64,000 nt of DNA from the NCBI GenBank assembly GCA_037389465.1, contig JAZARR010000197.1:8023501-8087500 (forward strand), read 5' to 3'. Within the stretch, counting starts at the first letter, position 1. Every line of letters begins with the position of its first letter. Source of the stretch: Baylisascaris procyonis (taxonomy: Eukaryota > Nematoda > Chromadorea > Rhabditida > Ascarididae). This document shows, piece by piece, positions 22,871-35,235 of the stretch. The position numbers and the translations under genes are program-made. Under the pieces are notes generated by a model. That model was not told the DNA's origin, made no database searches, and worked only from the letters and a program-made list of their open reading frames with translations.

Positions 22871-23894
22871 ATACAAATTATTACACATCATCGTGAATAG
22901 AACTCTAATTTTGGATGGAAGAGGAAGAGAGGAAGAGGGAACGGAGAGAAGGTCGTCGACCAATAGCCGACTAATCATTTCAAGGAAAATTGCGAATAAT
23001 GCAACGCAAAAGCAAATGAAAATTACCGCACACAATCACCTAAATTTTGTCACTTGTAAAATTCCCAGCAAGATGTGCTCACCTCTTTCCATCTATATGT
23101 TATGCCAATATGAGTGCATTTTCAGGTGAACATCAAATAAGCGAACTTCTCTATTAGAACATTTATCTTCCCGAATGAAGTATTCACTAAAATAGTTGCA
23201 CTATGAAACTAAGTGATGTCATTTATAAATGACGACGAGTGATTGCATCAATAAATCTCTCTCATAATTCATAATTTCCTCTTCGAATTTGCAAAATGAA
23301 GCCCGTATGCACAAAAGAAAGGCAATGCACTGAAATGTCTCTATCCTCTACACTGAATATGAAACCAATATGACTCAATATGACTGAATAAACTAGAAGG
23401 AGGTCTTTGCTCAGAATTGCCTCTATGATTCAGTATTTTAGCGTTTCTTGTGAACAAAACGAGGGAAGGAGGCAGACCGGGTGGGAGGGGGGAGGTGGTT
23501 AGCAAAATTATTCTCAACCGATTTGAACGATACAGTAAAGATTGTCAAAGAAAATATTGAAGTCTGCACAATACACTTTTATCGACCCATTAATTAGATT
23601 TATAGATATGAAATATTCTTTTAAAAGTACTTTTTACTATCGATGATGTAGATATTTAATAAACCAATAGAGAGAACATGAGCGTTAAAGAGCTTTTACA
23701 GAATGAATCACACTTGAAAGATTTTAACCGTGACTATGAGATGCTCTACTCGTAGAAAAAGGTTCACTTCTTGGAGAAAATTTCCATTTAGCTTAGTTGA
23801 CTATACGATGGGAATTGAAATAAACTTAAATTCCAAAAAAAAAAACGATAGAACGCTGATATAATTATATGTGATTGCGAGAAAACATTACTTT

Positions 23895-23966
23895 CCGGTG
23901 AGACATGAACCCGACACTCTCTGCTTTCCGCGCAAATACTCTAACAACAAAGCTATTGAAGATGCT
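23895..23966 (-). pseudogene. tRNA-like sequence, degenerate
   Basis: On the minus strand: AATAGCTTTGTTGTTAGAG (A box/D arm), a TTTGC...GCAGA hairpin around GCGGAAA (anticodon-arm-like, without T33), then GTCGGGTTCATGTCTC (B box). The acceptor stem does not pair well, so a pseudogene or SINE head is more likely than an active tRNA. Confidence 0.45.
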
Positions 23967-25106
23967 CTAATATGCTATTTTTCAGTTGTTTGTTGCATAT
24001 AGCAATACTATTTTGACATGAGAACGAAGTTCTTATTTGTTATCACATACGTTCATCGTTAATGTCAGCGGCGCATCTGAATTACGTTTCTCTTATAGAA
24101 CATTAACCGTATAAATGATTGAATACCTCTAAAGGAATAAGCATATAAACGTAAATCAATTGCACAATAAATCTACAGCAGCATATTCAGTGGGAAACTC
24201 TTTTAAAGAAAGAATCCAACAAACACAGCCAACATTAGATGAAATCTATACGAGTGATTTCAATAGGCAATATATTACAAATAATCGTTCCGCTTTGAGA
24301 TGACACTTATTCAACGAATGATTCATACGTTATTATTAAACGATTTGAAAAACCTCTATCAGCAATTGCATTCGTGAAATATCGAATTTTTATAGTTATG
24401 AGTAGAAATTCTATTGAAAAAAATTGTTCATAGTTTTACTCAAGTCAATTTTTTTTTTCTTTCTCAAGAATTAGCTTTTATTTGAAAGTGGTAAATTTTT
24501 TGCAATGCAACAATCCTCATTGAGAATTTACCTGCATAAGTGAAGAGATAATGATGGATATTGCTAAACCGAAGAGATCTTCTGCTCTTTTACGATGGAT
24601 ACAAGCGGATATTTATAAGGGAAAATAAGGCAGAATTTCTAAGAAGATGAAACGAAAAAATGGAATAGCGTTAAAGTGAGATCAGCTTTTCAATTTTCTT
24701 TAACATGTGAGATTTTAACATCCGAAAAATAAACAAAAAAAATTAAAAAAAAAACTCTCGCATCCGGGAAAATGAAATGTGCAAAAAGATGTTCATATGG
24801 CAGTGATGAAAAAAGTGCGTTGTGTTTATTCATCGAGTGCAAAGAGCGAAAAAAAAAACTTGAAGTGTTTATAAGCACATGTAAGCGAACGTTATGGGAT
24901 CACTAAAGAAATGAGATGGACGTTTTGTTTTTTGTGATGGTACTTGTGAAGTATACAGATGCACACATTTCGATCATCGACTTCCGTAAATACGTTCAAT
25001 GATGACAAAGATGTCGTATCGAAAGGGTTCAAAGATATTTTTTAGGAAAGAAAAGTAGCTGCAAGACCTCTTCTGCATAAAATGTTGCGGATGCTGTATA
25101 TGTGAG

Positions 25107-25210
25107 GCGGAAGAGGGGTAGGGAGAGGGGAGAAGAGGGGAGGGGAGGGGAGGGGAGGGGAGGGGAGGGGAGGGGAGGGGAGGGGAAGGGAGGGGAGGGG
25201 AGTGGGATGA
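25107..25210 (+). repeat. (AGGGG)n homopurine pentanucleotide repeat
   Basis: A G/A-only block whose core (25135-25202) is about 13 units of AGGGG with one AAGGG variant. It can in principle form G-quadruplex or triplex structures. The Pro/Leu/Ser reading on the minus strand is an artefact. Confidence 0.95.
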
Positions 25211-26701
25211 CGATTAGATTGCCTTTGCATACACACCCTAAAAGTACACTTCAGCCTTAGAGAGAAATTCAGAAACAAAATAAGACAATATCTCACACTA
25301 CAAATATTTAGCGCAACATAGGTGAGAAAAGAGAGCTCAGGACAGGTATATCATCTGATTCTCAAGAGGCTGAGTACAGGTATCTCATCTCATATATACC
25401 TGTAATTATATTCTCAACGCCATTATAAGTGAACCTGTTTATTTGCTATTAATTTCTCGCAGAACTAAAAGATCATTACTGAAATGTTGAAAAATAAAAC
25501 TGCCCTTAGAACTGGTGATCGACAGGATTCCAAAATTTAGATATTATTCAAGAAAAAATGATTTTTTTTTTAAAATAACAAAACCTCCTGATAGATTTTA
25601 CCACGCTAGTAAGGATCAAATTGTGATGGCTAGCTGTACCTTAACAGAACTAATGGCGTACGTCACATCTGCACGATATACGACGCTATATAGTATAGGA
25701 TACCAATGTATCGCAAAAACTTATAGCGGTATCTTATATGCTCATTTTATATGGGATTTTTGAAGAAGAAAGACGAAAGGTAATATAACTCATCGTATAT
25801 AATATCATTACAACTACTAGAACGATTTTCTCGATAAGTTAGTATCCCTTTAAATATTACGAATCAGAAGGCCTAACTGACACATCTCATTTCCGGTTTC
25901 GGATAATCAGATGCGCTTTTCAAAACTTGACGAAAAGTTCATTTCTGAAAAATAGTTGCAGCTACTATTAGCAAATACGCACAACAGCTTACTATCAAAA
26001 ATCCTTCAAATTCTTTTCTAACATTTAGGTAAATTAAATGCAGTAAGTAAATTTTAATTACTATAAATAAGTACCTTTTAAGATACAGTAAATACAGTTT
26101 AAGTGGAGGTTCACGTATTTGTACATCAAAATAAGAAAACCAAACGAAAATAAGACTGAACAATGAATGCTTAGGCTAATGGATTGCTCATTTCCTAATG
26201 TTATGGGCTTGAAAAGCAAAAAAATTTTTGATTTTATGAAAAATCAGAATTTAAAAAAAGGAAATAGCGGAAAAAATTGAAAATTCCTTTCAATGCTAAA
26301 ATATTATTTTCATTGATCAGTCAACTATGACATTTCATATGACTACAATAAAATTTGCAATCGTCGCAAATAACTTGTAATTTGTAGATGAAAATATTCC
26401 CATTAAAAAGAATATCTCGAATTGTATTGCATCTCTCATTAATTGTATCGAGAGAAGATTAATATCGCTCAAAAAAAAAAGAGACCACAAATGAATGTTT
26501 GCAAAAGAGCAAAAAAATTCGAAAAGTTTCGCTAATGAATAATCGTTGCATTGTAATAATATTGAGTTCTTTGAAATATCATCAATACAAAATATTGATA
26601 TATCCACTATATCAGTCCTTATTACTGACGTTATATGCCTATGAAGCATATTCATAACAGAAATGATTGGAAATAAGTTAAAAAATGGTGCAGTGATGAC
26701 T

Positions 26702-26775
26702 GCCGGCGATAGCTTAGTGGTACAGCGCCAGCTTGGAAAATGGAAGGTAAGTGGTTCGAGCCCATTTGCCAATAT
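26702..26775 (+). pseudogene. tRNA-like sequence (tRNA pseudogene or tRNA-derived SINE head)
   Basis: An A-box-like D arm (TAGCTTAGTGGTACAGC), an anticodon-arm-like CCAGCTTGGAAA, and a good B box (GGTTCGAGCCC) are spaced as in a tRNA. The T arm can pair (AGTGG with CCATT), but the anticodon stem is poor and the 5' and 3' acceptor strands do not pair, so it is not a functional tRNA. A long open frame on the opposite strand across this site is spurious. Confidence 0.6.
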
Positions 26776-27122
26776 TTTCTTTGGCCAACAAACAACGTTT
26801 ATGTATATTTTTACATAAAAAAGCATACGTCTTGTGCTGCATAAAGACGAGCTAAAAATGTCTATATAATTTCTTTGCAAGAATGACAAAATTTTTTTCT
26901 TCGAAGAATCACAAAATTGTTCACCTTCCGATGATTTCAAAGTTATAATATGTATTAGCACAAACATATCATTTTAATGAATTACTCAGCTGCATGACTA
27001 AAAACGAGAGCCTCTTATACACCAGTCCAATACCACAGAGACGCCTTGTGCTGCAAGTTAGGATTTGTTTAGACAGATAAATGTGGATGTACTAATTTGA
27101 GGCATACTACTTTTCATATCAA

Positions 27123-27123
<1 letters not shown>

Positions 27124-27171
<48 letters not shown>
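27124..27171. repeat. (TA)n microsatellite
   Basis: Uninterrupted TA run of about 48 bases in the non-coding upstream region. Confidence 0.97.
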
Positions 27172-27173
<2 letters not shown>

Positions 27174-28255
27174 TTATATTATTAAGCCATTTACAGGTAC
27201 TGCATACGCATAAAACTTTTTCAGGAATGAATAATGGTTAAAGCACGGAAACAGAGTAGGCTGTGTTTCGGCGATATATATTTCTCTTTTATTTAGCCAA
27301 TATATAATCAATGCAAACGTTTTCTTCGCTGAATCTATTTTTGAAAAAAAAAAATCCTTTTTTCGAGTACTTGTTTGATCATCTGCTATGAGTCAAACAA
27401 AAATAGACAATAATTAATAGTGACGTCATTGCCAACTGAGCTCTTTTTGTGGATCGTTATCAGCGCGAAACTGACATATATTATGGGAAAAAATTCTCAT
27501 AAAAAGTTTATTACTTCAAAAATATTCCAGTGAATTCAAAATACAGAACTTTTTGGCGTCAAGAAAATATAGAAAGGAGCAAAAAATTTTCCGTCATAAA
27601 AATTGAAAAATTCTCATTTCTGACGTCCTTACATTCAACAACTCTTATTTAAAAATTGTATTCTAATGTTTTCACTTATAGTATAAAAGGGCAAAATTAA
27701 GTGATCCATTGAAATCATAGATAAAATAAAATTCGTAAAATTTATATTTCCTTATTCAATAACACGGACGGCATTCAGTTGTGAATTTAAATCATTCTTT
27801 AAAATTTTGCATCCATGTAATTACGATCCCACTGTCATTAAATGTGACTAAATTATTAGGACTGGATTTCCTTAAATATCAAGTTATGAATGCTTATTTC
27901 GTGTTAATTATATTGAAATAATAATTTCTGAATTTTATAAATCCCATAGAGATTTATCGAAAAAAACTCCGCAAACAATTGAAATGTTGAGAATATTTTA
28001 GATAATATCTGAATATAAATGAGGGTAATTTTGATGATGAGATATTACTTTAATGATGAAATGTTGAATATTTATAAAGATATATATCGTGTCGTCTCCA
28101 ACAAAAAATCAACATCAGTGCTTATAGACGCTGCCACACTTTTTTTCAATATAAAAGGTATTTCATCTTGCATCAATCATAGATAATGACGAATATTTTC
28201 CAAAAAAAAAGGAAAACAAAATTCGATAACTTTGGAAAAACGGAACAAGAAAATT

Positions 28256-28294
28256 GTCACCATATGCGCTTTTTATATTTCATTTGAGCGCATC
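28256..28294 (+). repeat. Dispersed repeat copy, partial
   Basis: CACCATATGCGCTTTTTATA followed by TTTCATTTGAGCGCATC; lacks the CGCGCCAGAGG start. A second fragment (CACCACAATGCGCTTTTGCA) lies at 28613-28632. Confidence 0.6.
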
Positions 28295-31200
28295 AAGCAT
28301 TTTTATTCAAATGCACAAAAGCAGCGCCAAAACATGTAATAATGCATTCACCTATGACAATGGCCATATATGCATCCACGACGAAAAGCGTTTTTTAGGC
28401 AGCAGCGTTGGCACCATAATCACTTTTAGAGTCAGTAACTCCCAAAGATGGATATGAATTTTCATGTGATTGAGAACTGATGATAATATCGCTACGTATA
28501 TTAAGTGCATGAGAATTTCAATGCCATAGCTTCTGAGATGATTCAGTCGAAAGTATCGGACACTTAAGACAGACAAATAGACAATCAACAAACAAGCACA
28601 GACAAGAGAGCACCACAATGCGCTTTTGCAAAAAAAAAAGCAAACAAGTTTGACACATTCCATTGGTACGATGAACGAAATAAATTAAAAATTATTAATT
28701 TTACATATCGTAATAATATTTCGCAGCAATAAAATAGATCAATGAATAAGCATTTTCGCAAATTTACCTATCAGTTAATTGACTACTTAAACAATTCTTG
28801 CCAGTGATGAATATAATATTAATTAATACTTAAATATCAATTCCATAGTAGTAATCATTGGTCATATATCAATTTCGTAGTTCGAAAATAAAATTCACAA
28901 ATATTTCACTCAAATGACAACATTAGGGCATATTCTTTCAGTCTTTTTTTTAATACAATGGCATTAAAAAAAATTTTTTTTTTAATATTCTCACACCAAT
29001 AGCTAATAATTTTTGCATAATTTTTTATAAAGTTTAAATTATTATTCATAGTAAATTTGCCGACGAGCATTTTGTATGTGACACTAAGTAAAACGAATGA
29101 ACGGAATATTCGAAACGAAACGCTCTTTGCATATTCTAGATTTCGTAGCAAATCAAATGAGAACATTGATGAAGTTTTATTGCAATGACCATCATGTTTT
29201 CACTGTAATCTAAGTCCTTCCCTCCCGTCCCTTTCCACCTCTTCCTCCCGAATCATCCGATTCTGCATGAGGTGAAGGAAGTAAACTGCATTTCCTAGTC
29301 GCCTAGGTACGTTCTAGTTGATGTTCTAGCTAAACGATCCTCATCCTTCTTCTTTCACCTTAATAACTCACTTCGTCCTGTGCCCTTATACGGTACTTGG
29401 AATAGCAATTAATTTGACCGACATATATTCTTATTTATTTCCCACTTGAAACAATATGTGATACATTAAAGGCAAGAATGTGTAAAATCTCAACGATGAA
29501 TTGGTGAACTCATCCTTTTGTTTCTTTTTTTTCATTTTTCACTCCGAAAAAAAAAAACAAAATTCCGTTCCGCTCGCAATTCTAACATTTTATTGCTCGT
29601 AGTGTCATTCAATGTCATTGTGTTCTCATGCAAATTTCACAAATATAAAGAAAAATTTCTGGTAATGCCTCATAGTTGAGAGGGTTTTTTTTTTTTTCAG
29701 GAGGCGACGATATGTGCATAGATTTATTTCTCTTTGAAAGCATTATCGCACTATTCGAAAAAAATGTTTTCCAAACAACATACGAGAGCACTTCCGAAAT
29801 GATTTTTTTTTTTCATTAGTTTCATTGGTTCTAGATGGATGCAATGGAATTCTCAGTTCCTTTCCACTTCTCTTTCCCCTTCTCTGTCATTTCCTCTCCT
29901 ACATCCCCTAGTTAGCAGGAAGTGGGGGTGAATGGATGAATTGATGCCTATAAATCAGAGCATTTCCTTATTAACTAACTTGTTAGGATATCATTAAACT
30001 GGTGGGGTGTTTCGCATAATTTTATGAGATTTGAAGGCAGCAATATTTTATAAGGCCGCAACAATTCAACTTCCATATAGAAGTGGTATAAGCGAAGTTA
30101 AGCACCCACTGAAATATGCACAAAGAAGCTCTGTGTTAGCCCCAACTTACTCCAATTAGTGCACATATACTCCCCTTCCCAACCTTCCACAAAAAGAAGA
30201 AGAAAAAAAAAGAAATAAAGCTGAAATGTGCCTAGAGTTTCACTGCAAATCCTACCCATCGGCAGCACTTTGTTCAGCTGTAAATATCGTAGCGTTTCTA
30301 GACGTGTTCGTGATAGCAGTTTTACATTCAACTATTACCTTCGAAAGAAAATCATTCAAGAAAAGATTAGTGTCCAAATATTTAGTGAACAACCATTCAA
30401 GAAGATAGAAGTGGGTTAAAAATTGCGTCAGAAATGAAATTCACCATTATTTGGTGACTAAAAAAATAATAAAAGTGGATCGTAATGCCGAAGTTTCTAG
30501 TTTTTACATCGTTGAGAAAACGCCTGATTATCGCCTAATTACCTAGAAAATCATCGTGGAATATTCGAACGCATTATTCTCCTTAATTCGAAAATATATC
30601 TAAAAATCTCATCAAAAATTTTTTGAACGCATCATCCTCCTCTACACCCCATCCTTCCATTCCCCGCACACACACACACACACCGCACAAACACAAACAC
30701 ATTCCAGGATTTATCTACGCACTTTACGCACTAGAATTTCACAACGAAAAAATGTGCGTTAAATTTATGGAATCCACGCAGCAATTTCTGAGGCATGCCA
30801 AGAACGCAATATCCCTAAACTGCAAAAAAAAAAAAAAAAACTGCAGGACTGATTTCTATGTTTAACAAGTCATAAGATACACTACAAACATTTAGTTCTT
30901 TCCAGGTGAGGGAACGAACGAAGACTATCTGGTACTACCACGAAATTACTCACAGCGTCAACAGCATTCAGGTAATTAGTAAAGATTTAGTTGCTTTCAA
31001 CTTTGGTACCAACTCCATTTTAGTTCGTTTTTTTTTTGTTCCGATGGAAGGAGATTTCAAATTTCTTGTGGGATGAAGGAATCGTCCTTTGAAGAAATGT
31101 TATTATTAGTCCGTCAAAGAAATCCAGTGCATCCTTACCTTAATACGTCAATAAATAAAGTTAGGATACCTCTCGGACAAACGCACAACCATATATGACC

Positions 31201-31794
31201 AGAGAAACCAATGGAAAAAAAGAACATAAAAAGGCTATCCGTACAATGAAATGAATTGAGGCATTGCAGAAATGCTTTTGCAAAGTAAGATGCAAAGTGA
31301 CTTCGTTTATTGCAATGTATATGCTGATCGAATGGTGTACAGAGTTTTTCTATGATAACGGATTTCAATGCGGTAACTTCACTGCAGATTTCGTAGCTGT
31401 CCTTCAAGCATTTATGGCTCCTTGAAAAAAGATTCATAAAAAAGAAGATGCATAAATGTGGATAAATCGATGAGCAGGGAAGCTCCCCCTCCCCCTTCTC
31501 CTTTGAGGCAGTTGCGATGAAAATTATTACAGTAATCAAACTTGTTGAAATACAAATATTTTGTCAACAAGTAGAATAGCCTTACAATGGCTAACTCTTT
31601 AATGTTAATAATTTTTCATCCCTTCAATTCTGATGAAGGGACAAGCGTGGAACAATTCTTTAAATGAAATGTGATCCCAACAATCAACTTACAGAAAGTG
31701 GTCAAACGATATAACGTTACTTAGAATTTATTGAGATTTCAGATGCAAACAGAACACTAATTCTAATCTCCACTCAACATTATCAGTGAATAAG

Positions 31795-31858
31795 TGAAGG
31801 ATAGCTCAGTCTTTAAAGCGTTAGAAATGTAGGGCACGCGATGCGAGTTCAGTTTTCT
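31795..31858 (+). pseudogene. tRNA-like sequence, degenerate
   Basis: GGATAGCTCAGTC resembles a tRNA A box. GCGTTAGAAATGTAGGGC resembles an anticodon arm, and CGAGTTCAGTTTTC a decayed B box at normal spacing. Stem pairing is incomplete. Confidence 0.4.
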
Positions 31859-33179
31859 TATCCACTATATATATCTAAAAGAGTCATTTCGTCGATTGAT
31901 CAATCTTACGACAACCGTTGAATAAATCTCCAAATTGGATGACTATTCTTAGCGTTTCGAAAATTGCCGTAAAAATGGAAGATATCAAAAATAAAGAACA
32001 AGAGTTGTTAAAATTTTTAGGTTCGAAAGATATTTCAAAACAACAAAAAAAGGTGAAGAAGCATTTTTTTTTTCAATATGAGAAGATATTTTTATAAGCG
32101 CGTTCATACGAAATAGATGGTGAAAATAATTGAAGAGATATAAAGAGTGCAAGGAGAAAGCGCTAGAGAGGCAGGCTAACACAAGAAGGAAGTAAAACTT
32201 CATTTAGCAATTGGCATAATGAGCGGAAAAAAAAAGTAGCAAATTTCCAGTAATAAGTGAAATAAGCGATAATAATGAAAAAGGTAACACAATCGATCGA
32301 ATGCAATAAATACTCCTTATAAGCGATAATGAATTCTATTGTCTCTTGCTCGTTTAGCTGTTTGAATGCACTATTCCATTATCAAATTTGTTTATATTTT
32401 AGACTAACGTTGACTATTTCCGCTTTAATAATCCTAGCTCTTTTCCATAGCAACTAATGATTCTCTAAGAAATTGAACTCGACGATAGAAGATCACCTTG
32501 AATCCCTATTTAGCAACCTAGAAGATTCACCCATTGATTGATATTTACAACGATGTTGAAATGAAAAGAAGCTTCATTCTTTTCGTTGGGTGATAAAATT
32601 AAAGTGGAAAATATCTTTTAAAAAAACCAAAATGTAGAAAATTTGGGAACATCAAATCCGTGAATCGGTCATTATGATGTGAATAGTTAAGTGAGTGCAA
32701 CTCAGATAATCTGAATGAAAAATTTCCCGAGTGAATATAAAAAATAATACGAACATTTCTTTCCCTTAAAATTTCAAAGATAAAGTGCTCTGCTATTTAA
32801 ATGCTCTATCAATTCATAGTCCTCACAGATATACTTTATATAGGACGTCTTTGTTAGCCGGTATTCTTCGACTATTTTATATACTCAAAAAAAAGTGAAA
32901 CGCAAAAATTTTTTCCAGTCGTGACAGCTACACAAAGATCCATGAGTATAACCTAAACGATGAAAGAAAGCGGTACACTTTCAGGATGATTTTCCTCGAA
33001 GTAACCATATGCCAAGTGTTGCTGCCGATTTCTTGGTTTGGATGCATTTTTTCTTGGCAATTGGCGATTATGATATTAAACAATTCATACATCAAAATAT
33101 GGAAAAATTCTTTTATGGATTCGCATAAGATATCAAATAAGCGCGATATTAGATCACGAAATCTCGGTTGTTCTCAACC

Positions 33180-34150
33180 TGCATATGGCCAGCTATCCCC
33201 TACTGAGAAAACATTCCGGGTCCAGAGAAGCGCCAAGTGCGCATGATGCCTGCCTGCATAGATGCGTCACCGATGCGCCATTGAAATAAAACAAGACTAA
33301 ACACAACGGCGAAGTGCCCTATCAATGCCGGGGAGACGCAACTATCGTCTACATATGCACACAAATCAAAGATGCATGATCACCTTTCACAAAGGCCTTT
33401 GGCATTTTCAATGAGAGAATGTTTTTTTTTGGCCTGTTACCTCGCTCGGTCTTAGGGCCCCATTCATGATGAAATCTTGATTCAGTAACGTCTACAATTC
33501 CAACGAAAACGAAATTCTTCGGACACGAAGAAAGGTTTTACTTCAATATTGAGGTAAGCCTCACGTGGTGAAGAAAAAGCGACCTTTAGGTGTGCAAATC
33601 GCTTCATTCCCCTCCAACTCATCAATAAAATGCACTAAATCTATTTGCGAAATGTGCGTACACAACAAGACCGCAAATGATTCGAAAAAAATTAGCGATA
33701 TTCCCCTACGTGAATACATTATCGACCCATAGATTTAATGCGCTCGACTTCTAGGGAATACTTCCTCCGTGGGGATCGCTCTTACGTAGACGAAGACCTA
33801 TCCGGCACAACAAAAGGCTGTCATCAACAAGGGAAAGGATTAAAGAAGTGATGGATTATCCATCGAATCGTGGGAACTATGCTTGTAAAAATCCCCAAAG
33901 AGAATGAAGCACATTACGAGTCACCACACAAGCCTTGGTACCTACAAGCGTTTTTTCGGATGGAGTTCGGCCAAATGGAGACGACACACCTGGCCCCCAT
34001 CAACGACCTGATGGAAAAGGGAAGAGGCGTCCATACTCGCAGGTGCCCGATATTATAAACACTCGATCTATGTACAGTCCCCGTCTCCGGCACCTCTCAA
34101 GTCCACGCCTACTTCATTTGCTTCTCCCGTGAGTCATAGCAAGTCAGACT
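33180..34150 (+). other. GC-richer block, possibly a decayed transposable element or pseudogene
   Basis: About 1 kb of roughly 45% GC in a background nearer 30%. Two overlapping short frames (33870-34058 and 33935-34132) have more complex composition than the surrounding open frames: one contains NEAHYESPHKPWYLQAFF, the other RPDGKGKRRPYSQVPDI. No family was recognised and no frame spans the block. Confidence 0.35.
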
Positions 34151-34985
34151 TTGTGCCTGAGGCCAAAGGACAATAGGCAGTACCCTATGAAGTATAAGGA
34201 ACTGCAGGACTGTTTGGATTTTCAGCAGTTTAATGATGTAAACATTGAAATTGTCTTCAGCAATTTAGGATTCTCTCCCTCTCTCTCTCAACAAAAAAAA
34301 AAGGAAATAGAAATATTTTTTTCCATTAGTACGACAAGACACAATAATTTCGGCAATGAATTCAATTCTTAACATTCTTTCACTACAAAAAAAAAAAAAA
34401 TTATTTCAATCAATGTAAGAAAACGATGTATTGTTCAGAAATTTCTCGCAATTTTTTATACGCTATTAAAAGAAATGAAAAATCAATATCTCGCAGAAAA
34501 TTTCAAAAAAAAAACTTACATCTTAAACTACTAAAGTTAAAAAAAAATTGGAAATTAACTTATTTTAAAATATTCTCATTAACTACATTAAGCAATATTA
34601 CTGAATATACATGGAAATTTTCCATCATATATGAATATGAATTTTTTCATTCAAAAATATACATGTTTCATATAAATAACATATGGTCCTATTGAATAAT
34701 CTGATATATTCGGCGCTCTTAACTATAAATTTTTTAGGACTCTAATAGAATTTTCAGTTAATTGAACTAATTTCGCATATACAAAACACTGTCATATTAG
34801 AAATGAAAATGTTTTACTACAGAAAGTTTCTTGAAAGAAATTATTGCAGTAGATAATTCGACTAGTATTCATATCGAAAGATGAGAAAAATTGTCATTAA
34901 TAACGTTTGAGACTATAGACATCAATCGTTGGTAATTCTTTCACAAGTGATCTAATGTATCATCCTTTAAACGGACGAATACAAT

Positions 34986-35235
34986 CGACCGCACAAAGAG
35001 TGTCAAGAAAATGTGGCAATGATTAGTCATCCATGACTATAAATATGACCGACCGTACCGGTTGCTGTAAATAAAATGCGACAATCCACGACCACTCACA
35101 CAAGACCGACCGCTCAAAGAATGAGAATGAAATCCGGCTAAATTCTTTACCGCTGAGGATCATTTAAATATGACCAACCGCGCAAAGAATATGAATAAAA
35201 TGTGGCTGTTCCAAGCCATCCATGACGATCTTTTA
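34986..35235 (+). repeat. Degenerate minisatellite, 57-67-bp unit, about four copies
   Basis: Copies start near 34986, 35050, 35107 and 35174. Each starts CGACCG or CAACCG with (C)CACAAAGA-type sequence, followed by an AATAAAATGTGGC-type block and, in the best copies, CCATCCATGACTAT. Copies are clearly diverged. Confidence 0.75.

Larger units (their letters stand above)
22700..33180. other. Non-coding region upstream of ptb
   Basis: AT-rich. It holds the microsatellites, tRNA-like elements and repeat fragments listed separately. Open frames reach 210 codons (26335-26967, minus) but are low-complexity Phe/Ile/Ser/Leu-rich reads without domains. It could be a long ptb 5' intron or intergenic DNA. 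Confidence 0.55.

Noticed and set aside
26335..26967. 210-codon minus-strand open frame
   Set aside because: Low-complexity Phe/Ile/Ser-rich, without a domain, and it runs antisense through a tRNA-like sequence. Likely chance in AT-rich DNA.
30509..30545. GDNQAFSQR peptide on the minus strand, resembling the RRM1 KGKNQAF motif
   Set aside because: The frame is closed by stops within a few codons on both sides and no other RRM1 element is nearby.
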